Shown here in pieces: positions 1 to 5,967 of a stretch of 8,816 bases of DNA. Under the pieces are notes generated by a model. It worked only from the letters and a program-made list of their open reading frames with translations. It was not told where the DNA came from and made no database searches. The stretch is from the NCBI GenBank assembly GCA_029560455.1, contig JAKQKW010000400.1, positions 1 to 8,816 of the forward strand, read 5' to 3'. Both the position numbers and the translations under genes were made by a program. The DNA comes from Candidatus Rifleibacteriota bacterium. Lineage in GTDB: Bacteria > Riflebacteria > Ozemobacteria > Ozemobacterales > Ozemobacteraceae. Numbering within the stretch: position 1 is the first letter of the stretch; every line of letters starts with the position of its first letter.

Positions 1-389
1 ATATGCAGATTCCGGCGGCCGGGCGGCCGCAGCCGATGATTGTGCGCGGTGGCGGCATGATAATTCTTGATTCTGGTAATCTGGTGCTGCGCGGGGTGAC
101 CTGTGCCGATGCCGGGCAGATGCTGACAATAGTGCTTGGTGGCACCGGTTCGGTGTCTTTTGCGTCAACCCAGCCGAACCATGTTAATCTTATCGCTCCT
201 GCCGCCGAGTTGGCCTATGGTTCAAAATTCGATCTGTTCGGCACTCTCTGTGTCGGCTCCATCTATGCCGATCACAGATTTCAGGGCGGAATTGCGCGTT
301 TCAGACCCGGCCAGGATCCGACTGCGGCCGGCTACGACCGTTATTACCGGGTATTCGTCGACCCCAAGGATTCATACTGGAATGAATAG
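1..389 (+). CDS. C-terminal part of a probable pilus-associated/PilX-like protein (5' partial)
   Basis: The reading frame is open from the window edge to the TAG at 387-389, so the gene almost certainly starts upstream; the ATG at position 3 is probably internal. The visible 128 residues are rich in Gly, Val, Ile, Leu and Ala (for example GGGMIILDSGNLVLRG and LTIVLGGTGSVSFAS). They then read NLIAPAAELAYGS and FGTLCVGSIYADHRF before ending in a short polar tail. This alternating hydrophobic/Gly pattern suggests a beta-rich repeat or beta-helix-like tail, as in some PilX-like or minor-pilin-associated proteins. The stop overlaps the start of the next prepilin gene by 8 bp, which implies translational coupling and a role in the same pilus or type II secretion-like apparatus. 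The family is inferred from neighbours and composition; no catalytic motif is visible. Confidence 0.65.
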   Translation, partial: MQIPAAGRPQPMIVRGGGMIILDSGNLVLRGVTCADAGQMLTIVLGGTGSVSFASTQPNHVNLIAPAAELAYGSKFDLFGTLCVGSIYADHRFQGGIARFRPGQDPTAAGYDRYYRVFVDPKDSYWNE

Positions 390-828
390 AAAAGAATGCC
401 GCGGCGGTCTGTCGCTGATCGAAATCGTTTTGTCGATGGGCATTCTGTCGATGATCATGCTGCCCGTCTTCATGACTTTTTCTTCAGGCAACGTCAATAT
501 TCAGGTGACTGAATCTGAATTCAGGGCTCATACCGCGGCTCTTGAACTGATGGAACAGATTGTTTCTCTGCCTTTCAACCTCATAAAACCAGGAAGCTAT
601 GATTCTTCACAGGTGGTCGACGGGTCGCAACTCGCCAACAGCCCGGTGCTGTTCAAAATTACTCCGGTCGATGACCTGAAGCCGTCTCTGAAAATAGAAG
701 AGATCAAGCGCGATAACAAGGTGGTTTTCAAGAAAATTACGGTGAAGATCGGTTTTCCGTCGGCCAGGGCGGCTGACAAAACCCGTGAATTCACTCTTAA
801 AACGCTGGTGGCCAATGAAAGTCGTTAA
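382..828 (+). CDS. Type IV prepilin-like / pseudopilin protein (PulI/GspI-type size)
   Basis: A 148-residue protein that starts inside the previous gene at ATG 382. An in-frame extension further upstream is possible, but this start places a classic class III (prepilin) leader at the N-terminus: MNRKECRGG followed by LSLIE. Prepilin peptidase would cut after the Gly, and the mature Glu5 is present. The next 20 or so residues (IVLSMGILSMIMLPVFMTF) form the N-terminal hydrophobic helix that anchors pilins in the inner membrane and packs into the fibre. The rest is a small soluble domain with no further recognisable motif. It overlaps both neighbours (8 bp and 14 bp), so it belongs to a prepilin operon. 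The small size fits a minor pilin or type II secretion pseudopilin; which one cannot be decided. Confidence 0.88.
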   Translation: MNRKECRGGLSLIEIVLSMGILSMIMLPVFMTFSSGNVNIQVTESEFRAHTAALELMEQIVSLPFNLIKPGSYDSSQVVDGSQLANSPVLFKITPVDDLKPSLKIEEIKRDNKVVFKKITVKIGFPSARAADKTREFTLKTLVANESR

Positions 829-1393
829 TAAAAAGCGGCCGGGCTTTACCCTTACCGAGATCCTCGTGGTCTGCGGGGTTTCAGCCGTTTTTCTTGGTAC
901 CGCCATCATGTTGTTCACCAATTTTCGACAGGGATATTCACGCAGCGAAAACGTTGCCGTATTGATGCAGGAAAGCGCATTGTTTATCGCCAGGTTGCGC
1001 ACTGATCTGAATAATGCCGTGCTCAGCGGCCCTGGCGGCGGGAATATCGAGCAGCAGCTTCAGGCTTTTCCAGACCATCTGACTTTTAACATTTACAGCA
1101 GCCGGCATGGCCGCATTCTACCGGTGGTTTACAACTACGCGCGCGGGAAAGACGGTGGCAGCCTGACAAGGCGCGAGGCTGACGAAGCAGAAAAAGTTCT
1201 GATAAAAGATCATGTGGCGTCTCTGACCTGGCAGATGCAGCTTGAGCATTTCGCTACGGGGGGTTCAGGAACATTTCGTATCAGTCTGGGGCTTGATCTG
1301 CAGCTGAAAACCTCTTCTGGCAAGGAAAAGCCTTTTGCGATCAAAACTTCGCTGTTTCCGGCGAGATTGAACCGACAGCTTAATAATCCCTGA
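815..1393 (+). CDS. Type IV prepilin-like / pseudopilin protein (PulJ/GspJ-like)
   Basis: A 192-residue protein. ATG 815 is chosen because it gives a short basic leader (MKVVNKKRPG) directly before the canonical cleavage sequence G|FTLTE; the longer frame starting at 785 would bury this site. The hydrophobic helix follows (ILVVCGVSAVFLGTAIMLF). The mature part is a soluble domain of about 160 residues, with the 'ESALFIARLRTDLNNAV' type of helix common in PulJ/GspJ-like minor pseudopilins. The gene overlaps the previous prepilin gene by 14 bp, so the two are translated from one mRNA. It is the last gene of the group: a weak hairpin plus T-run follows the stop. Processing by a prepilin peptidase and assembly into a pilus or secretion pseudopilus are inferred from the leader sequence; the exact subunit role is unknown. 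Confidence 0.88.
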   Translation: MKVVNKKRPGFTLTEILVVCGVSAVFLGTAIMLFTNFRQGYSRSENVAVLMQESALFIARLRTDLNNAVLSGPGGGNIEQQLQAFPDHLTFNIYSSRHGRILPVVYNYARGKDGGSLTRREADEAEKVLIKDHVASLTWQMQLEHFATGGSGTFRISLGLDLQLKTSSGKEKPFAIKTSLFPARLNRQLNNP

Positions 1394-1396
1394 ATT

Positions 1397-1424
1397 TTGC
1401 TGAAGTTTGTGCAGTGATTTTTTT
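1397..1424 (+). terminator. Weak candidate intrinsic terminator after the prepilin genes
   Basis: TTGCTG (1397-1402) can pair with CAGTGA (1412-1417) with two G-U wobbles around a 9-nt loop, followed by a run of seven T (1418-1424). The stem is weak. The position directly after the prepilin stop codon and the T-run make a terminator plausible but not firm. Confidence 0.35.
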
Positions 1425-1454
1425 GCAACGAACTGTCGGAAAAACTCGTATAAT
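1423..1454 (+). promoter_or_regulatory. Probable sigma-70-type promoter for the metallopeptidase gene pair
   Basis: A perfect -10 hexamer TATAAT lies at 1449-1454. The best -35-like sequence is TTGCAA at 1423-1428, but the 20-bp spacer is longer than the usual 17. The predicted start is near 1461, giving a leader of about 26 nt. The leader contains a strong Shine-Dalgarno GGGAGG (1476-1481), five bases before ATG 1487. The -10 match is convincing, the -35 is not. Confidence 0.5.
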
Positions 1455-1486
1455 TAGATGGAAGATATGTACGGCGGGAGGTTATT

Positions 1487-2680
1487 ATGAACAGAAGACT
1501 GACATTGGCGCTGTTCGCGCTTTGTTTTATGCTTGCCAGCGTTTTTTCGGCGGCAGGCGAAGATGGCAGCTACCTCGACACGATTTATCGTGCCGGCGAT
1601 TCGGGTACTTCTGCCGTCAGCGATGAAGGCGTGCCGCAGTATGTCGAAAATGATGACCAGCCGCCCGAGGTAGTCGATGTGCCTGACCCGACCGGTGATC
1701 CGGCGCAGCAGAAGGCAATCGAAAAGCTGCAGAACATTATAAACAGTCTGATGCGCATTATTGCCGGCAAAATCTGTGGCACCCGCATTGTGGTTGTTGT
1801 AATCCCGTGCCAGCGCATTGTGCCGAAGCCGCCGACTTCTACTGCCACTTCAACTGCAACCTCGACCGCAACCCAGACTCAAACTCAAACACAAACTCAG
1901 ACTCAAACACAAACTCAGACCCCGACCCAAACCCAAACTCAGACTCAAACTCAAACTCAAACTCAGACTCAGACTCAAACCCAGACCCAGACCCAAACTC
2001 AGACGCCCACCCAGACTCAGACCCAAACGCAGACTGCAACTGATGCCGAATCGATTCGCGCTTCAGTTAAGGCCAAATATAATATCAGTCTTGCCAATGG
2101 CACTAACGGCCGTGAATGGAGCCTTAACCAGCTTAAGGCTGCAGATGAAGCCTTTGGCGAGCTTCCCGCTTTTTTCCGCAAGTGCACTGACATGGTTTAC
2201 CGTGATGGAGAACCCAATGCTTCATTTATTCCGCCGAGCGCCGCAGCTTACGTTATCGTTCCAGAACGCAAGGTTCACATGCTTGACCTGAGCGTAAAAA
2301 TGACCCAGGGAGCCATGAATTCTCTCACAGCCGCCTATGGCCGAGCGCCGACCACTGAAGAGCAGATGGCTTACCTCAAATACAATTTCAAGCGCACCCT
2401 GGTGCATGAAATGACCCATTGTTTCCAGAATACCTACCCGCAGGTCTACCAGACCTGGTCGAGAACCTTCTGGCCTGGTGGCCGTCTCGCTGGCACCTGC
2501 CCTACCGGTTATGGCCGCACCCAGCCTGCTGAAGACATGGCCGAATCGGTTGCCACCTATTACACTGGCGGCTCGATCAGAAACGGCATGTTTGTGTCGC
2601 GCAGCGGTGCTACCATGGACCTCAACCGCTATAACTTCATCAAACAGTATATTATGGACGGCAAGGAATACCTGCAGTAA
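1487..2680 (+). CDS. Secreted HExxH zinc metallopeptidase-like protein with a Thr-Gln repeat linker
   Basis: A 397-residue exported protein that I cannot assign to a named family. Residues 1-24 form a Sec signal peptide (basic MNRR, hydrophobic core, small residues before AGEDG). A short conserved-looking motif SYLDTIYR follows and recurs in the next gene as SYLDSVYQ. Residues 25-115 are acidic and Pro-rich and contain two Cys (97 and 108). Residues 129-183 are a Thr-Gln repeat linker. The C-terminal domain (about 186-397) contains HEMTH at 307-311, which matches the HExxH zinc-binding and catalytic signature. E349 or E353 (in PAEDMAES) is a plausible third zinc ligand, as in gluzincins. The start is supported by a strong Shine-Dalgarno five bases upstream. 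The next gene begins 15 bp after the stop and is a paralogue. Likely role: extracellular or periplasmic protein cleavage; the substrate is unknown. Confidence 0.82.
   Translation: MNRRLTLALFALCFMLASVFSAAGEDGSYLDTIYRAGDSGTSAVSDEGVPQYVENDDQPPEVVDVPDPTGDPAQQKAIEKLQNIINSLMRIIAGKICGTRIVVVVIPCQRIVPKPPTSTATSTATSTATQTQTQTQTQTQTQTQTPTQTQTQTQTQTQTQTQTQTQTQTQTQTPTQTQTQTQTATDAESIRASVKAKYNISLANGTNGREWSLNQLKAADEAFGELPAFFRKCTDMVYRDGEPNASFIPPSAAAYVIVPERKVHMLDLSVKMTQGAMNSLTAAYGRAPTTEEQMAYLKYNFKRTLVHEMTHCFQNTYPQVYQTWSRTFWPGGRLAGTCPTGYGRTQPAEDMAESVATYYTGGSIRNGMFVSRSGATMDLNRYNFIKQYIMDGKEYLQ
1871..2032 (+). repeat. Hexanucleotide repeat encoding (Thr-Gln)n
   Basis: Twenty-seven consecutive hexamers of the form ACN-CAR encode 25 Thr-Gln units. 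Two Thr-Pro units, with Pro at residues 146 and 174 of the metallopeptidase, interrupt them. Thr codons vary between ACT, ACC, ACA and ACG, and Gln codons between CAA and CAG, so the tract is degenerate at DNA level while constant as peptide. One 18-bp unit is duplicated exactly (1883-1900 and 1901-1918). Gain or loss of hexamers would stay in frame. The repeat keeps other reading frames open, which creates spurious overlapping ORFs on both strands. A TSTA-type tract (residues 117-128) precedes it. Confidence 0.95.
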
Positions 2681-2695
2681 AGGATCTGTAAAACC

Positions 2696-4060
2696 ATGAA
2701 AAAGCAGATTGCAGCCTTTGTTCTGGTTCTGATGTTGCTGGTTTCGCCGGCAATGGCTCAGAATGCCAGCTATCTTGATTCGGTTTACCAGACCCTTGAA
2801 GTGGCTACCGGCACCGACGCTCTGACGGCACTCAAAGATTCGATAAATGAAAAATTCAATGTGGTGATTGCCGAAGATGAGGGCGAAAACCAGAACACCT
2901 GGAGCCTTAACTATGTTCAGGCTATCAAAGAGGTGTTTGAAGCGGTTCCGGCGAGCTTCAGCATGTATACCCGCATGGTATTTCTCGACCCTTCACCGGT
3001 TCAGTATGAGACAAAATACGTCGGCTTCAATGATCAGCACGGTATAATCTGGGCTGGTGCCGGTGTCATGACTCCATCGGTTATGTATTACCGCAGGTTT
3101 AAAGAAGTTTATGGCAGCACCCCGACCGAAGCTCAGCTGCTGGCCCGCTTCAAGACAATTCTTGTGCGCGGCATGACCTACAGTTTTCTGCAGGAAAACC
3201 CTGAGGTCGGCAAGAGGTATGCTGCCATTGCGGCCGGGTCTACTTTTCCGACCAAGGTTTACAGTCCGGCAGCTGAAACCAATATGGTAACTGCGCCAGG
3301 AAAAATTGCCGCCTGGATAGACCTGGCATTTGCCGTGTCGATGTACTGCACCGACCCGGCTACTCTGCAGAGCAGATTTGCCAGCCGCTTCGATTTTATT
3401 AAAACCAACCTGATGAACGGGCAGAGCGTCAGTGGCTGGAACGACAAGCCGATCAATGACGGCGGCAGCAATAATAACGGTGGCAACAACAATGCCAGTG
3501 GCACGGTTGAAACTCCCGGCACCAGACCGCCTCCGACTATTCCTGATGGCGATTATATGCCGGTTGTGACGCAGGTTGATGTTGGCACCGCTGCAGCTTC
3601 TCTGCCGGCCGAACATAAAGAAGCACCTGAGCTTCTGCGCAGTGCCATTGCCGAGCTTTTTGCCGAACTGCCGAAGTTCTTCTCGACCTGCACTGAGGCG
3701 ATTGCTTATGTTCCGACTACCGATACCGAAACCGCCTTTTCTTCTGAAGGCTTTGTGTTCATCACGCAGAATTCATGGTTTATGCCCTCGTTCGTCGAAC
3801 TCGACGATGCGGCCCGCAACAAACGTTTCAAGCAGATTCTGCTGCGCGAAATGACGCTGCGCTTTCTCTACTTCCACCCCGAAGTGACCGCCAAATGGAA
3901 AGAACAATTCGACAAAAATATGAGTACTTTCGATGCCTACGTCGACATGACTCAGGCAGCTGTGCTTTATTACTCGGCTCCAGCCTATTTCAAGCAGGTT
4001 AACAACGAGCGCTATGAATTCGTTAAAACGGTGATCATGATCGGCAAAACCTTCGAGTAA
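2696..4060 (+). CDS. Secreted tandem-domain paralogue of the upstream metallopeptidase, catalytic residues lost
   Basis: A 454-residue protein with a clear signal peptide (MKKQIAAFVLVLMLLVSPAMA|QN) and the SYLDSVYQ motif shared with the previous gene. It contains two copies of the metallopeptidase-like domain, about residues 42-247 and 295-454. A Gly/Asn/Pro-rich linker (about 248-290) joins them. The position of the upstream HEMTH is RGMTY (158-162) in the first copy and REMTL (384-388) in the second. The PAEDMAES helix, with candidate ligands E349/E353, becomes AWIDLAFAV and AYVDMTQAAV: the central Asp is kept but both Glu are gone. All three domains end alike (YNFIKQYIMDGK, FDFIKTNLMNGQ, YEFVKTVIMIGK). 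It therefore looks like a non-catalytic scaffold, binding protein or inhibitor. An AAGGA-type ribosome site lies about 12 nt upstream; the 15-bp gap implies cotranscription with the enzyme-like gene. Confidence 0.85.
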   Translation: MKKQIAAFVLVLMLLVSPAMAQNASYLDSVYQTLEVATGTDALTALKDSINEKFNVVIAEDEGENQNTWSLNYVQAIKEVFEAVPASFSMYTRMVFLDPSPVQYETKYVGFNDQHGIIWAGAGVMTPSVMYYRRFKEVYGSTPTEAQLLARFKTILVRGMTYSFLQENPEVGKRYAAIAAGSTFPTKVYSPAAETNMVTAPGKIAAWIDLAFAVSMYCTDPATLQSRFASRFDFIKTNLMNGQSVSGWNDKPINDGGSNNNGGNNNASGTVETPGTRPPPTIPDGDYMPVVTQVDVGTAAASLPAEHKEAPELLRSAIAELFAELPKFFSTCTEAIAYVPTTDTETAFSSEGFVFITQNSWFMPSFVELDDAARNKRFKQILLREMTLRFLYFHPEVTAKWKEQFDKNMSTFDAYVDMTQAAVLYYSAPAYFKQVNNERYEFVKTVIMIGKTFE

Positions 4061-4090
4061 ATCTCTGTTCTCACGAAAAGTCTTAAACGG

Positions 4091-4124
4091 CCCGCTGCAG
4101 GACCCATATCTGCAGCGGGTTTTT
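4091..4124 (+). terminator. Strong rho-independent terminator
   Basis: A perfect 10-bp inverted repeat, CCCGCTGCAG (4091-4100) and CTGCAGCGGG (4110-4119), encloses a 9-nt loop and is followed by TTTTT (4120-4124) and further T-rich sequence. It starts 30 bp after the stop of the tandem-domain gene and ends that transcription unit. Confidence 0.95.
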
Positions 4125-4349
4125 GTTTATGTTTGTGCGTCGAAATAAAAACAGTATTTAAGCAGAAGATTTGTATGTTGCTTTGCCCAAATATAGTGGC
4201 AAAGCGCCGCTCTCACAAGGACAAGGCTGCAGGTTTCTCTGCTTGAGAGAAAGTAAAATTCAATACGCTTATGCGGTTTTCAGACAGCACATAAAGAAAC
4301 GGCTCTTATAAAAAATGTGGCCGATGGTTCTTTTATTTGGGGTTGACCG
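4125..4349. other. Intergenic gap with two inverted repeats between convergent genes
   Basis: No convincing gene is visible here. An 8-bp perfect inverted repeat, GCTTTGCC (4180-4187) with GGCAAAGC (4198-4205), surrounds a 10-nt A/T-rich loop. A second hairpin, TTTCTCT (4234-4240) with AGAGAAA (4246-4252), has a 5-nt loop. Neither is followed by a T-run on either strand, so neither is a standard terminator. No clear terminator for the minus-strand phospholipase gene was found, although a T6 run on the minus strand lies at about 4310-4315. Confidence 0.5.
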
Positions 4350-5894
4350 TCAGGGGATAGAAATCTTGTTGCTGGCAGTTATAAGGCCGCCGGCTCTGAC
4401 GACCAGTGCGACCCTGTCGCCTGACTTGAGCTCGACTTCGATGGGCAGAAGCTGCCCGTCGCGAAATTCGCATTTTACGTAATTTTTGTTGATCTGGATA
4501 AAGCCCGGGCCGTTAAAACGGATGGCGCCAATATCGCGCCATTCATTGTCGTAATCGGCATTGTGCAGCAATTCGCCCGAAGCCTGGTATTTGCCGTTTG
4601 CGCCTGGTGCAAGGCTGAACTTGATGCTCAGTGAGGGAAGGAAGGCTCTGATAACCTCGGCGCAGTTGAATACTGCCAGAGGAATAAGAACTTTTGCCTG
4701 GCTTTCTGCCATATTCGGCATGACGTTGAAATGCGGGTTTTTACGCCCGTATTTGTCGTTGTCATTGATGACTTTGGCAAAGGGTGAGCCTGTTTCTTTG
4801 GCCATAGCTACCCAGCCAACCGTCTCAAACCAGGCGTAAAAGATACCGGCCTCATGTTTGAGTTTGGAAAGCTGGGGTGATGGGTATGGGCGTTTTCGGT
4901 TGCGCGGAAAATGCCATTTTTCATAATCAAAAATTGAATCGTTACTGAAAAAATGCCGGTTGGTGAAGGCGGCGAGGTTCTTCATAAGCTCAGGCAACTC
5001 AATGTCAGATGCGATTTCAAATTCGGGAACGGGTTTGAAGTCAGGGCTTTTGTGCCTGTCGCCCATGATTTTGCGGATCATTTTTTCTTTTACGTTCATT
5101 TCAATCGGTTCAAACAGCGAGTGGCTGTCGGCTCTGGTGTGAGCCGGCTGTGCCATGTCTGCCATCAGATGCATGGTTTCTCCCACAGCACGGAAGGCCT
5201 TGCCGAACATCTGGCTGCGGTTCAGTTTGCCGAATGCGGCGGTGTTGTTTTCCATGGCAGCTTTATAGGCAAGTTTTGCCTGCAGCCAGTTGTGGTCATT
5301 TTCTTCGTGTTCGAATGCCCAGGTTACCGCATCGATCTGTGGCCGGAAAATCTTGGGCTGGAGCTTGATTTTGCGGTCTTTCAAGCCAAATTCGAAGTTC
5401 GGGTTCCAGTCATCGGCACGGTATTGCAGAGATGCGAAGAAGGCTTCTTCAGATGCGAAACTGCTTTTCTTTTTGGGGATAAACGATCGGTTCTGCCAGG
5501 TAAGATAGTGAGGCTCATATACCGGGTCATAGAAGTGGCGGAACCCCATGTTGATTTCGGGCATGTCGGCATCGTAGCCGCCGCGGGCCAGCCAGTCTGA
5601 AAAATTATGCGCAGCGTTAACCAATTTGGCATTGGCGCCACTTTCAAATTTGGGGGCCTTACCGAAGGTCAGTCCCTGAAACTTTACCTCATTGTCGATG
5701 GTGGTGCTGACGAATTTGTCGCCGTAATGGCCGGCTTTAAATTTGGCGATGAAATGTTCGAAGGCGAGAAGGTTAATCGTCGGGTGCGCTTCAACGCAAT
5801 CCCAGGCGTGCACGGTTTGAACAGATGCCATGATCTGTATCATCATCACCAGAACCATTATTGTTCTGCGTTTGCTGTGCAAAACTCGCCTCAT
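4350..5894 (-). CDS. Secreted zinc-dependent phospholipase C-like protein
   Basis: A 514-residue exported protein of the zinc-dependent phospholipase C / S1-P1 nuclease-like fold. A signal peptide with basic start MRRVLHSKRR and a hydrophobic stretch ends ...TVHA|W. The mature chain thus begins with Trp31, which matches the Trp1 that ligates zinc in this family. Further ligand candidates in family order are H37 (EAHPTINLL), D108 or D110 with H120 in HFYDP (120-124), then H242, D246 and H252 in HLMADMAQPAH, and H258 with E262 in HSLFE. The H252-H258 spacing is shorter than I recall for Bacillus and Clostridium enzymes. The last 90 or so residues (from about 422) look beta-rich and may be a membrane- or surface-binding domain, as in alpha-toxin-type enzymes. 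Family membership is well supported. Whether it cleaves phospholipids or another phosphodiester is unknown. No Shine-Dalgarno precedes the ATG. Confidence 0.88.
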   Translation of the reverse strand: MRRVLHSKRRTIMVLVMMIQIMASVQTVHAWDCVEAHPTINLLAFEHFIAKFKAGHYGDKFVSTTIDNEVKFQGLTFGKAPKFESGANAKLVNAAHNFSDWLARGGYDADMPEINMGFRHFYDPVYEPHYLTWQNRSFIPKKKSSFASEEAFFASLQYRADDWNPNFEFGLKDRKIKLQPKIFRPQIDAVTWAFEHEENDHNWLQAKLAYKAAMENNTAAFGKLNRSQMFGKAFRAVGETMHLMADMAQPAHTRADSHSLFEPIEMNVKEKMIRKIMGDRHKSPDFKPVPEFEIASDIELPELMKNLAAFTNRHFFSNDSIFDYEKWHFPRNRKRPYPSPQLSKLKHEAGIFYAWFETVGWVAMAKETGSPFAKVINDNDKYGRKNPHFNVMPNMAESQAKVLIPLAVFNCAEVIRAFLPSLSIKFSLAPGANGKYQASGELLHNADYDNEWRDIGAIRFNGPGFIQINKNYVKCEFRDGQLLPIEVELKSGDRVALVVRAGGLITASNKISIP

Positions 5895-5912
5895 TTATGG
5901 AATTGTACTGTA

Positions 5913-5940
5913 ATTATAATGTTTTTTTCAGTCGGCACAA
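5913..5940 (-). promoter_or_regulatory. Probable promoter of the phospholipase-like gene, giving a very short leader
   Basis: On the minus strand there is a perfect -10 TATAAT (plus-strand 5913-5918). A -35-like TTGTGC (5935-5940) lies upstream at a 16-bp spacing. The predicted start near 5906 leaves a leader of only about 12 nt before ATG 5894, with no Shine-Dalgarno. This suggests transcription independent of the upstream rtcR gene and near-leaderless translation. Confidence 0.55.
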
Positions 5941-5967
5941 CCCCTGAAAAAGTGAACCCTTCAGCGG

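Noticed and set aside
607..1002. 131-residue minus-strand ORF over the two prepilin genes
   Set aside because: Antisense to two genes with clear prepilin leaders; no supporting signal.
1807..2291. Overlapping plus-strand ORFs rich in Asp-Ser-Asn or Arg-Leu-Lys, and a minus-strand Ser-Glu-Phe ORF, over the repeat
   Set aside because: The ACNCAR hexamer repeat contains no stop in these frames, so the ORFs are artefacts of the repeat.
3987..4352. CRISPR array, insertion sequence or attachment site in or near the gap or beside the tRNA-like gene
   Set aside because: No regularly spaced direct repeats, no transposase or integrase, and no duplicated tRNA 3' end were seen.
4953..5600. 215-residue plus-strand ORF
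   Set aside because: Lies entirely antisense to the phospholipase C-like gene, whose motifs are unambiguous; no ribosome site or recognisable domain.
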